A stretch of DNA of 55,944 nt from Cupriavidus sp. BIS7 (GTDB taxonomy: Bacteria; Pseudomonadota; Gammaproteobacteria; Burkholderiales; Burkholderiaceae): contig NZ_ALOU01000064.1 of assembly GCF_000292345.1 (NCBI RefSeq), positions 1-55,944 on the forward strand, given 5' to 3'. A program made the position numbers and the translations under genes. The notes beneath the pieces are model-generated. The model made no database searches. It was not told the DNA's origin and saw nothing but the letters and a program-made list of their open reading frames with translations. Each line of letters begins with the position of its first letter. Position 1 is the stretch's first letter. This document shows, one piece after another, positions 46,088-55,944 of this stretch.

Positions 46088-47190
46088 TCACCCTGGAAGT
46101 CGATCTCGGAACGCGCAGTTATCCGATTCACATCGGCGGCGGCCTGCTGGACCGCGCCGAACTGCTGGCGCCGCATGTGCGTGGCCAGCACGCCGTCATT
46201 GTCACGAACGAAACGGTTGGCCCGCTGTATGCGGCGCGCGTGGAGGCCACGCTGGCCAGCCTGGGCAAGTCGGTGCGCACCGTGGTGCTGCCGGACGGCG
46301 AGCGCTTCAAGCATTGGGAAACGCTGAACCTGATCTTTGACGCGCTGCTGCAGGCCGGCGCCGACCGCAAGACCACGCTGGTTGCGCTCGGTGGCGGTGT
46401 GGTAGGCGACATGACCGGGTTTGCCGCCGCCTGCTACATGCGTGGCGTGCCGTTCGTACAGATGCCGACCACGCTGCTGGCGCAGGTCGATTCCTCGGTG
46501 GGCGGCAAGACCGGCATCAACCATCCGCTTGGCAAGAACATGATCGGGGCGTTTCATCAGCCCAATGCGGTGATCGCCGATATCGACACGCTGCGCACGC
46601 TGCCGCCGCGTGAACTGGCCGCCGGCCTGGCCGAAGTGATCAAGCATGGCGCCATTGCCGATGCCGATTACTTTACGTGGATCGAGGACCATATCGGCAA
46701 GCTGAACGCCTGCGATACCGGCCTGATGGCCGAAGCGGTGCGGCGTTCGTGCGAGATCAAGGCTGCTGTGGTGGCCCAGGACGAGCGCGAGGGTGGCCTG
46801 CGTGCGATTCTGAACTTCGGTCACACGTTCGGGCACGCGATCGAAGCCGGCATGGGCTACGGCGAATGGCTGCACGGCGAGGCCGTGGGCTGCGGCATGG
46901 TGATGGCTGCTGACCTTTCGCACCGGCTTGGATTTATCGATGCGGAAACCCGCGCGCGCATCCGCGAACTGACGCAGGCGGCGATGCTGCCAGTGGTGGC
47001 GCCGGATCTGGGCATCGACCGCTATATCGAACTGATGAAGGTGGACAAGAAGGCCGAGGCGGGCAGCGTCAAGTACATCCTGCTGCGCAAGCTCGGCTCC
47101 GCGTTCATTACCACCGTGCCGGATGCCGATCTGCGTGACACGCTGCGCCACGCGGTATTGAAACCTCCCACCGAGGCGTCGGTCGCCTGA
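46084..47190 (+). CDS. aroB: 3-Dehydroquinate synthase
   Basis: AroB converts DAHP to 3-dehydroquinate, the second shikimate step, with NAD and a divalent metal. From the ATG at 46084 the protein has 368 residues. It has the NAD-binding GGGVVGD (103-109), [20 protein letters not shown], and the metal-site histidines in [11 protein letters not shown] and GEWLHGEAV. The ATG overlaps the aroK stop (ATGA), so aroK-aroB are translationally coupled. Confidence 0.96.
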   Translation: MITLEVDLGTRSYPIHIGGGLLDRAELLAPHVRGQHAVIVTNETVGPLYAARVEATLASLGKSVRTVVLPDGERFKHWETLNLIFDALLQAGADRKTTLVALGGGVVGDMTGFAAACYMRGVPFVQMPTTLLAQVDSSVGGKTGINHPLGKNMIGAFHQPNAVIADIDTLRTLPPRELAAGLAEVIKHGAIADADYFTWIEDHIGKLNACDTGLMAEAVRRSCEIKAAVVAQDEREGGLRAILNFGHTFGHAIEAGMGYGEWLHGEAVGCGMVMAADLSHRLGFIDAETRARIRELTQAAMLPVVAPDLGIDRYIELMKVDKKAEAGSVKYILLRKLGSAFITTVPDADLRDTLRHAVLKPPTEASVA

Positions 47191-47244
47191 GCGATCGGTT
47201 ATGCCTCGCAACCCTGAACCTGCAACGGAACAACGGATTGCCGC

Positions 47245-48393
47245 ATGACCGCCCAAATGACCGACCTTGAAGCCCATCTGGCGCCGTATGCCGCCCGCTC
47301 CGCGCGCACGCGCGGGCGCGTGCATGCCGAGCCGGCCTCGTCTTCACGCAGCGAATTCCAGCGCGACCGTGATCGTGTGATTCACAGTACGGCGTTCCGG
47401 CGCCTGGAGTACAAGACCCAGGTCTTTGTGAACCACGAGGGCGACCTGTTCCGCACGCGGCTGACCCACAGTCTTGAAGTCGCACAGATCGCGCGCTCGA
47501 TCGCACGCAACCTGCGGCTCAACGAGGATCTGGTCGAGGCAATCTCGCTCGCGCATGACCTCGGCCATACGCCGTTCGGCCACGCCGGGCAGGACGCGCT
47601 CAACGCCTGCATGAAGAACCACGGCGGCTTCGAGCACAACCTGCAGAGCCTGCTGGTGGTCGACGAACTCGAGGAGCGCTACGGCGGCTTCAATGGCCTG
47701 AACCTGACCTTCGAGACAAGGGAAGGCATTCTCAAGCACTGTTCGCGCGTCAACGCCGCGGCGCTCGGGGAACTGGGCCGGCGCTTCCTGGAGGGTACGC
47801 AGCCCTCGCTCGAAGCCCAGCTGGCAAACCTTGCCGATGAGATCGCCTACAACAATCACGATATCGATGACGGCCTGCGTTCCGGGCTGCTGACGCTCGA
47901 TCAGCTCGACGAAGTGCCGATGTGGGGTCGCCATCGGGCCGAGGTGAATGATGTGTTCCCGGGCATCAACGGCCGCCGGGCGATCAACGAGACGGTCAGG
48001 CGCATGATCAACACGCTGATCGTCGACCTGATAGAGACCACCAGCCGCAATATCGTTGCCGCCAACCCGAAGTCGATCGAAGCAGTGCGCGCAGCCGGGC
48101 CGCTGGTGTCGTTCAGTCCCAAGGTGCACGAGGAAGCCGCGGCGCTCAAGCGCTTCCTGTTCCGCCATCTGTACCGGCATTACCTGGTAATGCGGATGTC
48201 GGCCAAGGCCCAGCGGATCATCTCCGACCTGTTCAGCGCATTCATGCAGGATTCGCGGCTGCTGCCGCCGCAGTACCAGGCGGGCCACGGCGGGGAGCAG
48301 CCACGCCTGATCGCGCATTACATCGCCGGCATGACCGACCGTTATGCGATCCGCGAGCACCGCCGGATCTTCGCGGTCAGCGAGACGAGCTGA
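47245..48393 (+). CDS. dgt: dGTPase-like HD-domain deoxynucleotide triphosphohydrolase
   Basis: Enzymes of this family hydrolyse dNTPs to deoxynucleosides and triphosphate. The 382-residue product has the N-terminal [20 protein letters not shown] segment and the HD metal site His75, His104-Asp105 and His108 ([12 protein letters not shown]), plus [10 protein letters not shown] further on. Length matches the short dgt-like group (YP_ or Dgt1-type), not the long E. coli enzyme. It follows aroB in the conserved pil-aro-dgt-glt order. Confidence 0.93.
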   Translation: MTAQMTDLEAHLAPYAARSARTRGRVHAEPASSSRSEFQRDRDRVIHSTAFRRLEYKTQVFVNHEGDLFRTRLTHSLEVAQIARSIARNLRLNEDLVEAISLAHDLGHTPFGHAGQDALNACMKNHGGFEHNLQSLLVVDELEERYGGFNGLNLTFETREGILKHCSRVNAAALGELGRRFLEGTQPSLEAQLANLADEIAYNNHDIDDGLRSGLLTLDQLDEVPMWGRHRAEVNDVFPGINGRRAINETVRRMINTLIVDLIETTSRNIVAANPKSIEAVRAAGPLVSFSPKVHEEAAALKRFLFRHLYRHYLVMRMSAKAQRIISDLFSAFMQDSRLLPPQYQAGHGGEQPRLIAHYIAGMTDRYAIREHRRIFAVSETS

Positions 48394-48457
48394 CCCGCGC
48401 CAATAAACGGGGACAGATCAGCGTATCATTGCGGGCATCGCTTACGCAGGATGCCCG

Positions 48458-49201
48458 ATGGCCCGCCTTCCCCGCTTCTCTCCCGCCGGCCTGCCGGCCA
48501 TGGTGTTGCAACGCGGCAACAACCGCCAGCCCGTATTTCTGGGCCCCGACGACTATCTCCACTACCTGGACTGCCTGCGCATGGCCGCGCGCGAGCATGA
48601 CCTGGCAATTCACGCCTATGCGCTGCGCCCGAACCATATCCACCTGATTGCCACGCCCAAAGAGTCTGACTCCCTGAGCCTGACGATGCAGGCGGTGGGC
48701 CGCCGCTATGCGCGGCATTTCAACCGCGTGGCAGGCCGCACCGGCACGCTCTGGGAAGGACGCTTCCGTTCGGCAGTGATCGAACCCGATACCTGGCTAC
48801 TGCCGGCAATGCTCTATGTCGAATCCAACGCCGTGCGCGCGGGCGATGCCATGACGCCGGAGGCCGATCGATGGAGCAGCTACCGTCATCACGTGGGCAT
48901 CGAGGCAAGCCCGCTTGTAAGTGATCACTCTGCCTACTGGGACCTTGGCAATACGCCGTTCGAACGTCAGTCGAACTTCCGGGCGCTGACGCTTGAAGGG
49001 TTGTCGGGCAAGACGCTGGCGACACTGCAGAAGCACGCACACAGCGGATGGCCGCTTGGCAGCGACGCCTTCCTTGCGCAACTGGAACGCCATGCTCCCC
49101 GTCGTGTCCATCCGCTGCCGAAGGGGCGCCCCCGAAAGGCTGTGGAGCCAGAGGACGATCTTAAGGGTGAAGCCATCGATTCCGCCAATGCACCAATATG
49201 A
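48458..49201 (+). mobile_element. REP-associated tyrosine transposase (RAYT, Y1_Tnp), single-copy gene
   Basis: The 247-residue protein has the Y1 transposase core: the HUH-type motif His60-Ile-His62 in RPNHIHLIATP, and the probable catalytic tyrosine Tyr84 in VGRRYARHFNR. The N-terminus (MARLPRFSPAGLPAMVLQRG) is typical of RAYTs, which are domesticated relatives of IS200/IS605 transposases acting on REP-like repeats. It sits between dgt and gltB. The motif GGGGACAGATCA occurs 50 bases upstream, and related repeats lie downstream. The coding region looks intact. Confidence 0.88.
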
Positions 49202-49207
49202 GGATTT

Positions 49208-49294
49208 GGTGCACCAAACTTAATGTGTCCCCAATTAATTTGTGATCAGAAGCGGTGCGAAATTTAATGTGTTCTGACCCCATTTAAAATTTTT
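49208..49294. repeat. Two degenerate RAYT-flanking repeats before gltB
   Basis: Copy one (49208-49241) begins GGTGC, then AAACTTAATGTG, TCCCC and AATTAATTT. Copy two (49254-49294) begins GGTGC, then AAATTTAATGTG, TTCTGACCCC and ATTTAAAA. On the minus strand they read as the TGGGGWC...ACATTAA signature often found next to RAYT genes. The block is markedly AT-rich for this genome and was probably left by transposase activity. Confidence 0.65.
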
Positions 49295-49322
49295 GCAAGG
49301 GATCAGACGATTCTTTTATAGT
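49293..49322 (+). promoter_or_regulatory. Candidate promoter for gltBD
   Basis: TTGCAA (49293-49298), 18 bases and TATAGT (49317-49322) form a good sigma-70 promoter candidate at the edge of the transposase-flanking repeat. The leader would be about 145 bases to the preferred gltB start. Confidence 0.6.
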
Positions 49323-49473
49323 TGCTCCACCCACAGTCATTGTGCGGCGCGTCACGCTCGTGTACGCCGCTGCGGTCCCGCTGTCTGCCACGCCCGCCAA
49401 AGAGGCGCCCCTGCAACAGCCACCCCGTTCGGTCTGCCTTGCTGGCTGCGCAGCCTTCACCGGAATTCAGCCC

Positions 49474-52400
49474 GTGGACCACTCGCAACAATCCTCCGAT
49501 CTCGCCGCCCGCCCGCAGGCCCAGGGCCTCTATGACCCGTCCAACGAGCATGACGCCTGCGGCGTCGGCATGGTGGCGCACATCAAGGGCAAGAAGTCCC
49601 ACGAAATCATCTCGCAGGGTCTGAAGATCCTGGAGAACCTCGACCACCGGGGTGCAGTCGGCGCGGACGCGCTGATGGGCGATGGCGCCGGTATCCTGAT
49701 CCAGATTCCGGACCAGTTCTACCGCGAGGAAATGGCCAGCCAGGGCGTGAAGCTGCCGCCCGCCGGCGAATACGGCGTCGGCATGATCTTCCTGCCGAAG
49801 GAACACGCGTCGCGCCTGGCCTGCGAGCAGGAACTTGAACGCACCGTGCGCCTGGAAGGCCAGGTCGTGCTGGGCTGGCGCGATGTGCCGGTGGACACGA
49901 AAATGCCGATGTCCCCGACCGTGCGCAAGACCGAGCCGGTGATCCGCCAGATCTTCATCGGTCGCGGCCGCGACATCATGACCACGGACGCGCTGGAACG
50001 TAAGCTCTACGTGATCCGCAAAACCGCAAGCCACGCAATCCAGGCGCTCAAGCTCAAGCACGGCAAGGAATACTTCGTGCCGTCGATGTCGGCCCGTACT
50101 GTCGTGTACAAGGGCCTGCTGCTGGCCAACCAGGTTGGCGAGTACTACCTGGATCTGCTGGACGCCCGCGCCGTGTCGGCCCTGGCCCTGGTGCACCAGC
50201 GCTTCTCGACCAACACGTTCCCGGCCTGGGAACTGGCCCACCCGTACCGCATGGTCGCCCACAACGGCGAAATCAACACGGTCAAGGGCAACGTGAACTG
50301 GGTCAACGCGCGTACCGGCGCGATCTCGTCGCCCGTGCTTGGTGACGACCTGCCCAAGCTCTGGCCGCTGATCTATCCGGGCCAGTCGGATACGGCATCG
50401 TTCGACAACTGCCTCGAACTGCTGACGATGGCCGGTTACCCGCTCGTCCACGCGATGATGATGATGATCCCGGAAGCCTGGGAGCAGCACACGCTGATGG
50501 ACGACAACCGTCGTGCCTTCTACGAATACCACGCCGCGATGATGGAGCCGTGGGACGGCCCCGCTGCGATCTGCTTCACCGACGGCCGCCAGATCGGTGC
50601 CACGCTGGACCGTAACGGCCTGCGTCCGGCCCGTTTCTACGTGACCGAAGACGACTTCGTCGTGCTGGCCTCGGAAGCCGGCGTGCTGCCGTTCCCCGAG
50701 TCGCGCATCGTCCAGAAGTGGCGCCTGCAGCCGGGCAAGATGTTCCTGATCGACATGGAGCAGGGCCGCATCATCGACGACAAGGAACTCAAGGACAACC
50801 TGGCCAACGCCAAGCCGTACAAGAGCTGGATCGACGCGGTGCGCATCAAGCTGGACGAACTCGACGCCAAGCCCGAGGACGTGGCCGCCGAGCAGAAGCC
50901 GCTGTCGCCGCTGCTGGACCGCCAGCAGGCCTTCGGCTACACGCAGGAAGACGTCAAGTTCCTGATGGCCCCGATGGCGCTGGCCGGCGAGGAAGCCACC
51001 GGCTCGATGGGCAACGACTCGCCGCTGGCCGTGCTGTCGTCCAAAAACAAGACGCTGTACCACTACTTCAAGCAGCTGTTCGCCCAGGTGACGAACCCGC
51101 CGATCGATCCGATCCGCGAGAACATGGTGATGTCGCTGGTGTCGTTCATCGGCCCGAAGCCGAACCTGCTCGAGCTGAACAACATCAACCCGCCGATGCG
51201 CCTGGAAGTGTCACAGCCTGTGCTGGACTTCAAGGACATCGCCAAGATCCGCAACATCGAGCACTACACCGGCGGCAAGTTCCGTTCGTACGAACTGAAC
51301 ATCTGCTACCCGACCGCCTGGGGCAAGGAAGGCATCGAAGCGCGCCTGGCCTCGCTGTGCGCGGAAGCCGTGGACGCCGTGCGTTCGGGCTACAACATCC
51401 TGATCGTGACGGACCGTCGCGTGGACGAAGGCCAGGTGGCCATTCCCGCGCTGCTGGCCACGTCGGCCATTCACCACCATCTGGTGGAGAAGGGCCTGCG
51501 CACGTCCGCCGGCCTGGTCGTGGAAACCGGCTCGGCCCGTGAAGTGCACCACTTCGCGCTGCTGGCCGGCTACGGCGCCGAGGCCGTGCACCCGTACCTG
51601 GCAATGGAAACGCTGGCCGACATGGCCACGGGTCTGTCGGGCGACCTGTCGCCGGAGAAGGCCGTCAAGAACTTCGTCAAGGCAATCGGCAAGGGCCTGC
51701 ACAAGGTGATGTCGAAGATGGGCATCTCCACGTACATGTCGTACACGGGCGCCCAGATTTTCGAGGCGATCGGCCTGTCGCGCGAACTGGTCCAGAAGTA
51801 CTTCCACGGCACGCCGTCGAACGTCGAAGGCATCGGCATCTTCGAGGTGGCCGAGGAAGCACTGCGCCTGCATCGCGACGCGTTCGGCAACAACCCCGTG
51901 CTGGAAAGCATGCTCGACGCCGGCGGCGAATACGCATTCCGTATCCGCGGCGAAGAACACATGTGGACCCCGGACTCGATCGCCAAGCTGCAGCACTCGG
52001 TGCGTGCCGACGACGGCAAGGGCCAGTACCAGACGTACAAGGAATACGCGAACATCATCAACGACCAGAGCCGCCGTCACATGACGCTGCGCGGCCTGTT
52101 CGAGTTCAAGGTCGACCCGGCCCGCGCGATTCCGCTGGAAGAAGTGGAGTCGGCCAAGGACATCGTCAAGCGTTTTGCCACCGGCGCCATGTCGCTCGGT
52201 TCGATCTCGACCGAAGCCCACACCACGCTGGCCCTGGCGATGAACCGCATCGGCGGCAAGTCGAACACCGGCGAAGGCGGCGAGGACGAGAAGCGCTACC
52301 GCAACGAACTGCGCGGCATCCCCATCAAGCAGGGCGACACGCTCAAGGGCCTGCTGGGCGACCACGTGATCGAACGCGACCTGGAACTCCAGGCCGGCGA

Positions 52401-54237
52401 CTCGCTGCGCTCGAAGATCAAGCAGGTGGCGTCGGGCCGTTTCGGCGTGACCGCCGAGTACCTGGCATCGGCTGACCAGATTCAGATCAAGATGGCCCAG
52501 GGCGCCAAGCCTGGTGAAGGCGGTCAGCTGCCGGGCCACAAGGTGTCGGATTACATCGGCAAGCTGCGTTACTCGGTGCCGGGCGTCGGCCTGATCTCGC
52601 CGCCGCCGCACCACGACATCTACTCGATCGAGGATCTGGCACAGCTGATCCATGACCTGAAGAACGTGAACCCGGTGTCGGACATCTCGGTCAAGCTCGT
52701 GTCCGAAGTGGGCGTGGGCACCGTGGCCGCTGGCGTGGCCAAGGCCAAGGCCGACCACGTCGTGATCGCCGGTCATGACGGCGGCACTGGCGCGTCGCCG
52801 TGGTCGTCGATCAAGCACGCTGGCACGCCGTGGGAACTGGGCCTGGCCGAAACGCAGCAGACGCTGATGCTGAACGGCCTGCGCAACCGCATCCGCGTGC
52901 AGGCAGACGGCCAGATGAAGACCGGCCGCGACGTCGTGATCGGCGCGCTGCTGGGCGCCGACGAGTTCGGTTTCGCTACCGCGCCGCTGGTTGCCGAAGG
53001 CTGCATCATGATGCGCAAGTGCCACCTGAACACCTGCCCGGTGGGCGTGGCCACGCAGGACCCGGCGCTGCGCAAGAAATTCCAGGGCAAGCCCGAGCAC
53101 GTCGTGAACTTCTTCTTCTTCGTTGCGGAAGAAGCACGCGAGATCATGGCCCAACTGGGTATCCGCACGTTCGACGAACTGATCGGTCGTGCCGACCTGC
53201 TCGACACGCGTGCCGGCATTGAGCACTGGAAGGCGCGCGGCCTGGACTTCGGCCGCATCTTCTACCAGGCACCGTTCCCGGCCGATGTGCCGCGCTATCA
53301 CACCGACGTGCAGGATCACGGCCTGTCGGCGGAAGCTGGCAAGGCGCTCGATCATGTGCTGATCACCAAGGCCCGTCCGGCCATCGACAAGGGTGAGCGC
53401 GTGTCGTTCATCCAGCCGGTGAAGAACGTGAACCGTACGGTTGGCGCGATGCTGTCCGGCGTGGTGGCCCGCCAGTACGGCCATGAAGGCCTGCCTGACG
53501 ACACGATCCACGTCCAGTTCCAGGGTACGGCTGGCCAGTCGTTCGCCGCGTTCCTGGCCCATGGCATCACGGTGGATCTGGTTGGCGACGCCAACGACTA
53601 CGTGGGCAAGGGCCTGTCGGGCGGCCGCGTGATCGTGCGCGCTCCGCACGAGTTCCGTGGCGATCCGACGCGCAACATCATCGTCGGCAACACGGTGCTG
53701 TACGGTGCCATCGCCGGTGAAGCATTCTTCAACGGCGTGGCCGGCGAGCGTTTCGCGGTGCGTAACTCGGGCGCCACGGCAGTGGTGGAGGGCACGGGCG
53801 ACCACGGTTGCGAATACATGACCGGCGGTACCGTGGTGGTGCTGGGCGGCACGGGTCGCAACTTCGCGGCCGGCATGTCGGGCGGCGTGGCCTACGTCTA
53901 TGACGAGGACGGCCTGTTCGACAAGCGCTGCAACACCTCGATGGTGGCGCTGGAAGCCGTGCTCGCGGCGGCCGACCAGGAGAAGGGCCAGCCCAAGGCG
54001 CAGTGGCACAAGTCCGGCGGCACGCGCCAGGTTGACGAAGTGATCCTGCGCAACCTGATCGAGCAGCACTTCCGCTACACCGGTTCGGAGCGCGCCAAGG
54101 CGCTGCTGGCCGACTGGACCACGGCACGCCGCAAGTTCGTCAAGGTCTTCCCGACCGAGTACAAGCGCGCGCTGGGCGAGATGTACGCGAAGGAACAGGC
54201 CGCCCGCGACAGCGATCGCGAAGCAGTGGCCGCCTGA
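49474..54237 (+). CDS. gltB: Glutamate synthase (NADPH) large subunit
   Basis: GltB makes two glutamates from glutamine and 2-oxoglutarate. From the GTG at 49474 it has 1587 residues. A 28-residue propeptide precedes catalytic Cys29 ([10 protein letters not shown]). The glutaminase domain, central domain and FMN-binding synthase domain ([15 protein letters not shown]) follow, then the 3Fe-4S cysteines in CHLNTCPVG and the C-terminal beta-helix. The GTG at 49474 is preferred over an in-frame GTG at 49342 because it gives a normal propeptide and has GGAA upstream. It is paired with gltD. Confidence 0.95.
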   Translation: MDHSQQSSDLAARPQAQGLYDPSNEHDACGVGMVAHIKGKKSHEIISQGLKILENLDHRGAVGADALMGDGAGILIQIPDQFYREEMASQGVKLPPAGEYGVGMIFLPKEHASRLACEQELERTVRLEGQVVLGWRDVPVDTKMPMSPTVRKTEPVIRQIFIGRGRDIMTTDALERKLYVIRKTASHAIQALKLKHGKEYFVPSMSARTVVYKGLLLANQVGEYYLDLLDARAVSALALVHQRFSTNTFPAWELAHPYRMVAHNGEINTVKGNVNWVNARTGAISSPVLGDDLPKLWPLIYPGQSDTASFDNCLELLTMAGYPLVHAMMMMIPEAWEQHTLMDDNRRAFYEYHAAMMEPWDGPAAICFTDGRQIGATLDRNGLRPARFYVTEDDFVVLASEAGVLPFPESRIVQKWRLQPGKMFLIDMEQGRIIDDKELKDNLANAKPYKSWIDAVRIKLDELDAKPEDVAAEQKPLSPLLDRQQAFGYTQEDVKFLMAPMALAGEEATGSMGNDSPLAVLSSKNKTLYHYFKQLFAQVTNPPIDPIRENMVMSLVSFIGPKPNLLELNNINPPMRLEVSQPVLDFKDIAKIRNIEHYTGGKFRSYELNICYPTAWGKEGIEARLASLCAEAVDAVRSGYNILIVTDRRVDEGQVAIPALLATSAIHHHLVEKGLRTSAGLVVETGSAREVHHFALLAGYGAEAVHPYLAMETLADMATGLSGDLSPEKAVKNFVKAIGKGLHKVMSKMGISTYMSYTGAQIFEAIGLSRELVQKYFHGTPSNVEGIGIFEVAEEALRLHRDAFGNNPVLESMLDAGGEYAFRIRGEEHMWTPDSIAKLQHSVRADDGKGQYQTYKEYANIINDQSRRHMTLRGLFEFKVDPARAIPLEEVESAKDIVKRFATGAMSLGSISTEAHTTLALAMNRIGGKSNTGEGGEDEKRYRNELRGIPIKQGDTLKGLLGDHVIERDLELQAGDSLRSKIKQVASGRFGVTAEYLASADQIQIKMAQGAKPGEGGQLPGHKVSDYIGKLRYSVPGVGLISPPPHHDIYSIEDLAQLIHDLKNVNPVSDISVKLVSEVGVGTVAAGVAKAKADHVVIAGHDGGTGASPWSSIKHAGTPWELGLAETQQTLMLNGLRNRIRVQADGQMKTGRDVVIGALLGADEFGFATAPLVAEGCIMMRKCHLNTCPVGVATQDPALRKKFQGKPEHVVNFFFFVAEEAREIMAQLGIRTFDELIGRADLLDTRAGIEHWKARGLDFGRIFYQAPFPADVPRYHTDVQDHGLSAEAGKALDHVLITKARPAIDKGERVSFIQPVKNVNRTVGAMLSGVVARQYGHEGLPDDTIHVQFQGTAGQSFAAFLAHGITVDLVGDANDYVGKGLSGGRVIVRAPHEFRGDPTRNIIVGNTVLYGAIAGEAFFNGVAGERFAVRNSGATAVVEGTGDHGCEYMTGGTVVVLGGTGRNFAAGMSGGVAYVYDEDGLFDKRCNTSMVALEAVLAAADQEKGQPKAQWHKSGGTRQVDEVILRNLIEQHFRYTGSERAKALLADWTTARRKFVKVFPTEYKRALGEMYAKEQAARDSDREAVAA

Positions 54238-54256
54238 TCAGGCAGCTCCACGAGAT

Positions 54257-54281
54257 GGCGCCGTACCCACGGTGCGGCGCC
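54257..54281 (+). other. Hairpin in the gltB-gltD gap
   Basis: GGCGCCG (54257-54263) and CGGCGCC (54275-54281) pair over an 11-base loop in the 111-bp space between gltB and gltD. No T-run follows. It may tune the ratio of the two subunits. Confidence 0.45.
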
Positions 54282-54348
54282 AACAAGATTCTGACCCCAC
54301 GCGAGGCCGGCCCGGCCGCCTCGCGCCAAGCAAGACCAAGGATGCAAC

Positions 54349-55815
<1,467 letters not shown>

Positions 55816-55833
55816 GCTGGTTCAGGCTTCAGC

Positions 55834-55870
55834 AAAAACCCCCGCAGGCGATGAGCTTGCGGGGGTTTTT
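55834..55870 (+). terminator. Terminator after gltD
   Basis: AAAAACCCCCGCA (55834-55846) pairs with TGCGGGGGTTTTT (55858-55870) over an 11-base loop, and further T bases follow. Confidence 0.93.
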
Positions 55871-55896
55871 GTTTGTGGGTTGCGCATTCATCGCTG

Positions 55897-55944
55897 GCCC
55901 TCTCCCCCAGCCCCTCTCCCGCTTTGCGGGAGAGATGGAATGAA
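55897..55944. repeat. Dispersed hairpin repeat, cut by the window end
   Basis: A C/T-rich run, CCCTCTCCCCCAGCCC, leads into CTCTCCCGC (55914-55922), TTT, GCGGGAGAG (55926-55934). This matches the general form of short intergenic hairpin repeats found in many copies in proteobacterial genomes. It continues beyond the window. Confidence 0.6.

Noticed and set aside
48394..49322. Complete insertion sequence with terminal inverted repeats and target duplication
   Set aside because: No matching terminal inverted repeats or direct target repeats bracket the gene. The Y1-type protein and degenerate repeats fit a RAYT instead.
51211..54069. Open frame of about 950 codons on the minus strand opposite gltB
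   Set aside because: It is a composition shadow of gltB, rich in His, Arg, Val and Gln, with no start signal and no family likeness.

Overview
The window is a GC-rich chromosomal segment from a betaproteobacterium of the family Burkholderiaceae, most likely Cupriavidus. I infer this from EF-Tu, S10-spc-alpha, CutA, DsbD, HemB, EngB, cytochrome c4 and ResBC occurring in that order, from the pilMNOPQ-aroK-aroB-dgt-gltBD block, and from an indole-oxygenase gene set of the kind described in Cupriavidus. I see no tRNA, rRNA, CRISPR array or prophage.

Positions 1-21102 carry the main ribosomal protein superlocus: the end of tuf, rpsJ, rplC-rpsQ (rest of S10), rplN-secY (spc), and infA-rplQ with rpoA (alpha). 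The S10 operon is split. A bidirectional terminator follows rpsJ. About 5.2 kb then holds a catabolic module (1271-6493), after which a new promoter candidate restarts the ribosomal genes at rplC. The module is an AraC/XylS regulator on the minus strand, divergent from a dienelactone hydrolase/NTF2-like fusion, a short-chain dehydrogenase, a StyA/IifC/IndA-type flavin monooxygenase and its flavin reductase. Two tandem TGCA-N6-GGNTA sites, the XylS-class operator, lie in front of the enzyme genes. The set resembles known indole-to-anthranilate clusters, so the likely role is indole oxidation. The novelty is its position inside the S10 operon and its recognisable operator.

Positions 21204-30403 hold cutA, dsbD, hemB and engB (the last two on the minus strand), a diheme cytochrome c4 and the System II cytochrome c maturation pair ResB/CcsA. 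Positions 30701-34313 look like an envelope redox-stress unit: a Met-rich lipoprotein behind an ECF-type promoter, an ECF sigma factor, its membrane anti-sigma factor, and the periplasmic methionine sulfoxide reductase pair MsrP/MsrQ.

Positions 34364-39714 carry lysA and lptM (minus), cyaY (plus), an orphan DUF1120 secreted protein (minus) and penicillin-binding protein 1A (minus). Divergent from it runs pilMNOPQ (type IV pilus alignment complex and secretin), then aroK-aroB-dgt with 4-base overlaps at most junctions, a REP-associated tyrosine transposase with flanking repeats, and gltB-gltD for glutamate synthase. The window ends inside a dispersed hairpin repeat.

Regulatory highlights are the XylS-type operators, a 12-bp-arm palindrome over the spc promoter, terminator-like hairpins inside the alpha operon, an orphan plus-strand terminator between hemB and engB, and a gltB promoter adjoining transposase-flanking repeats.
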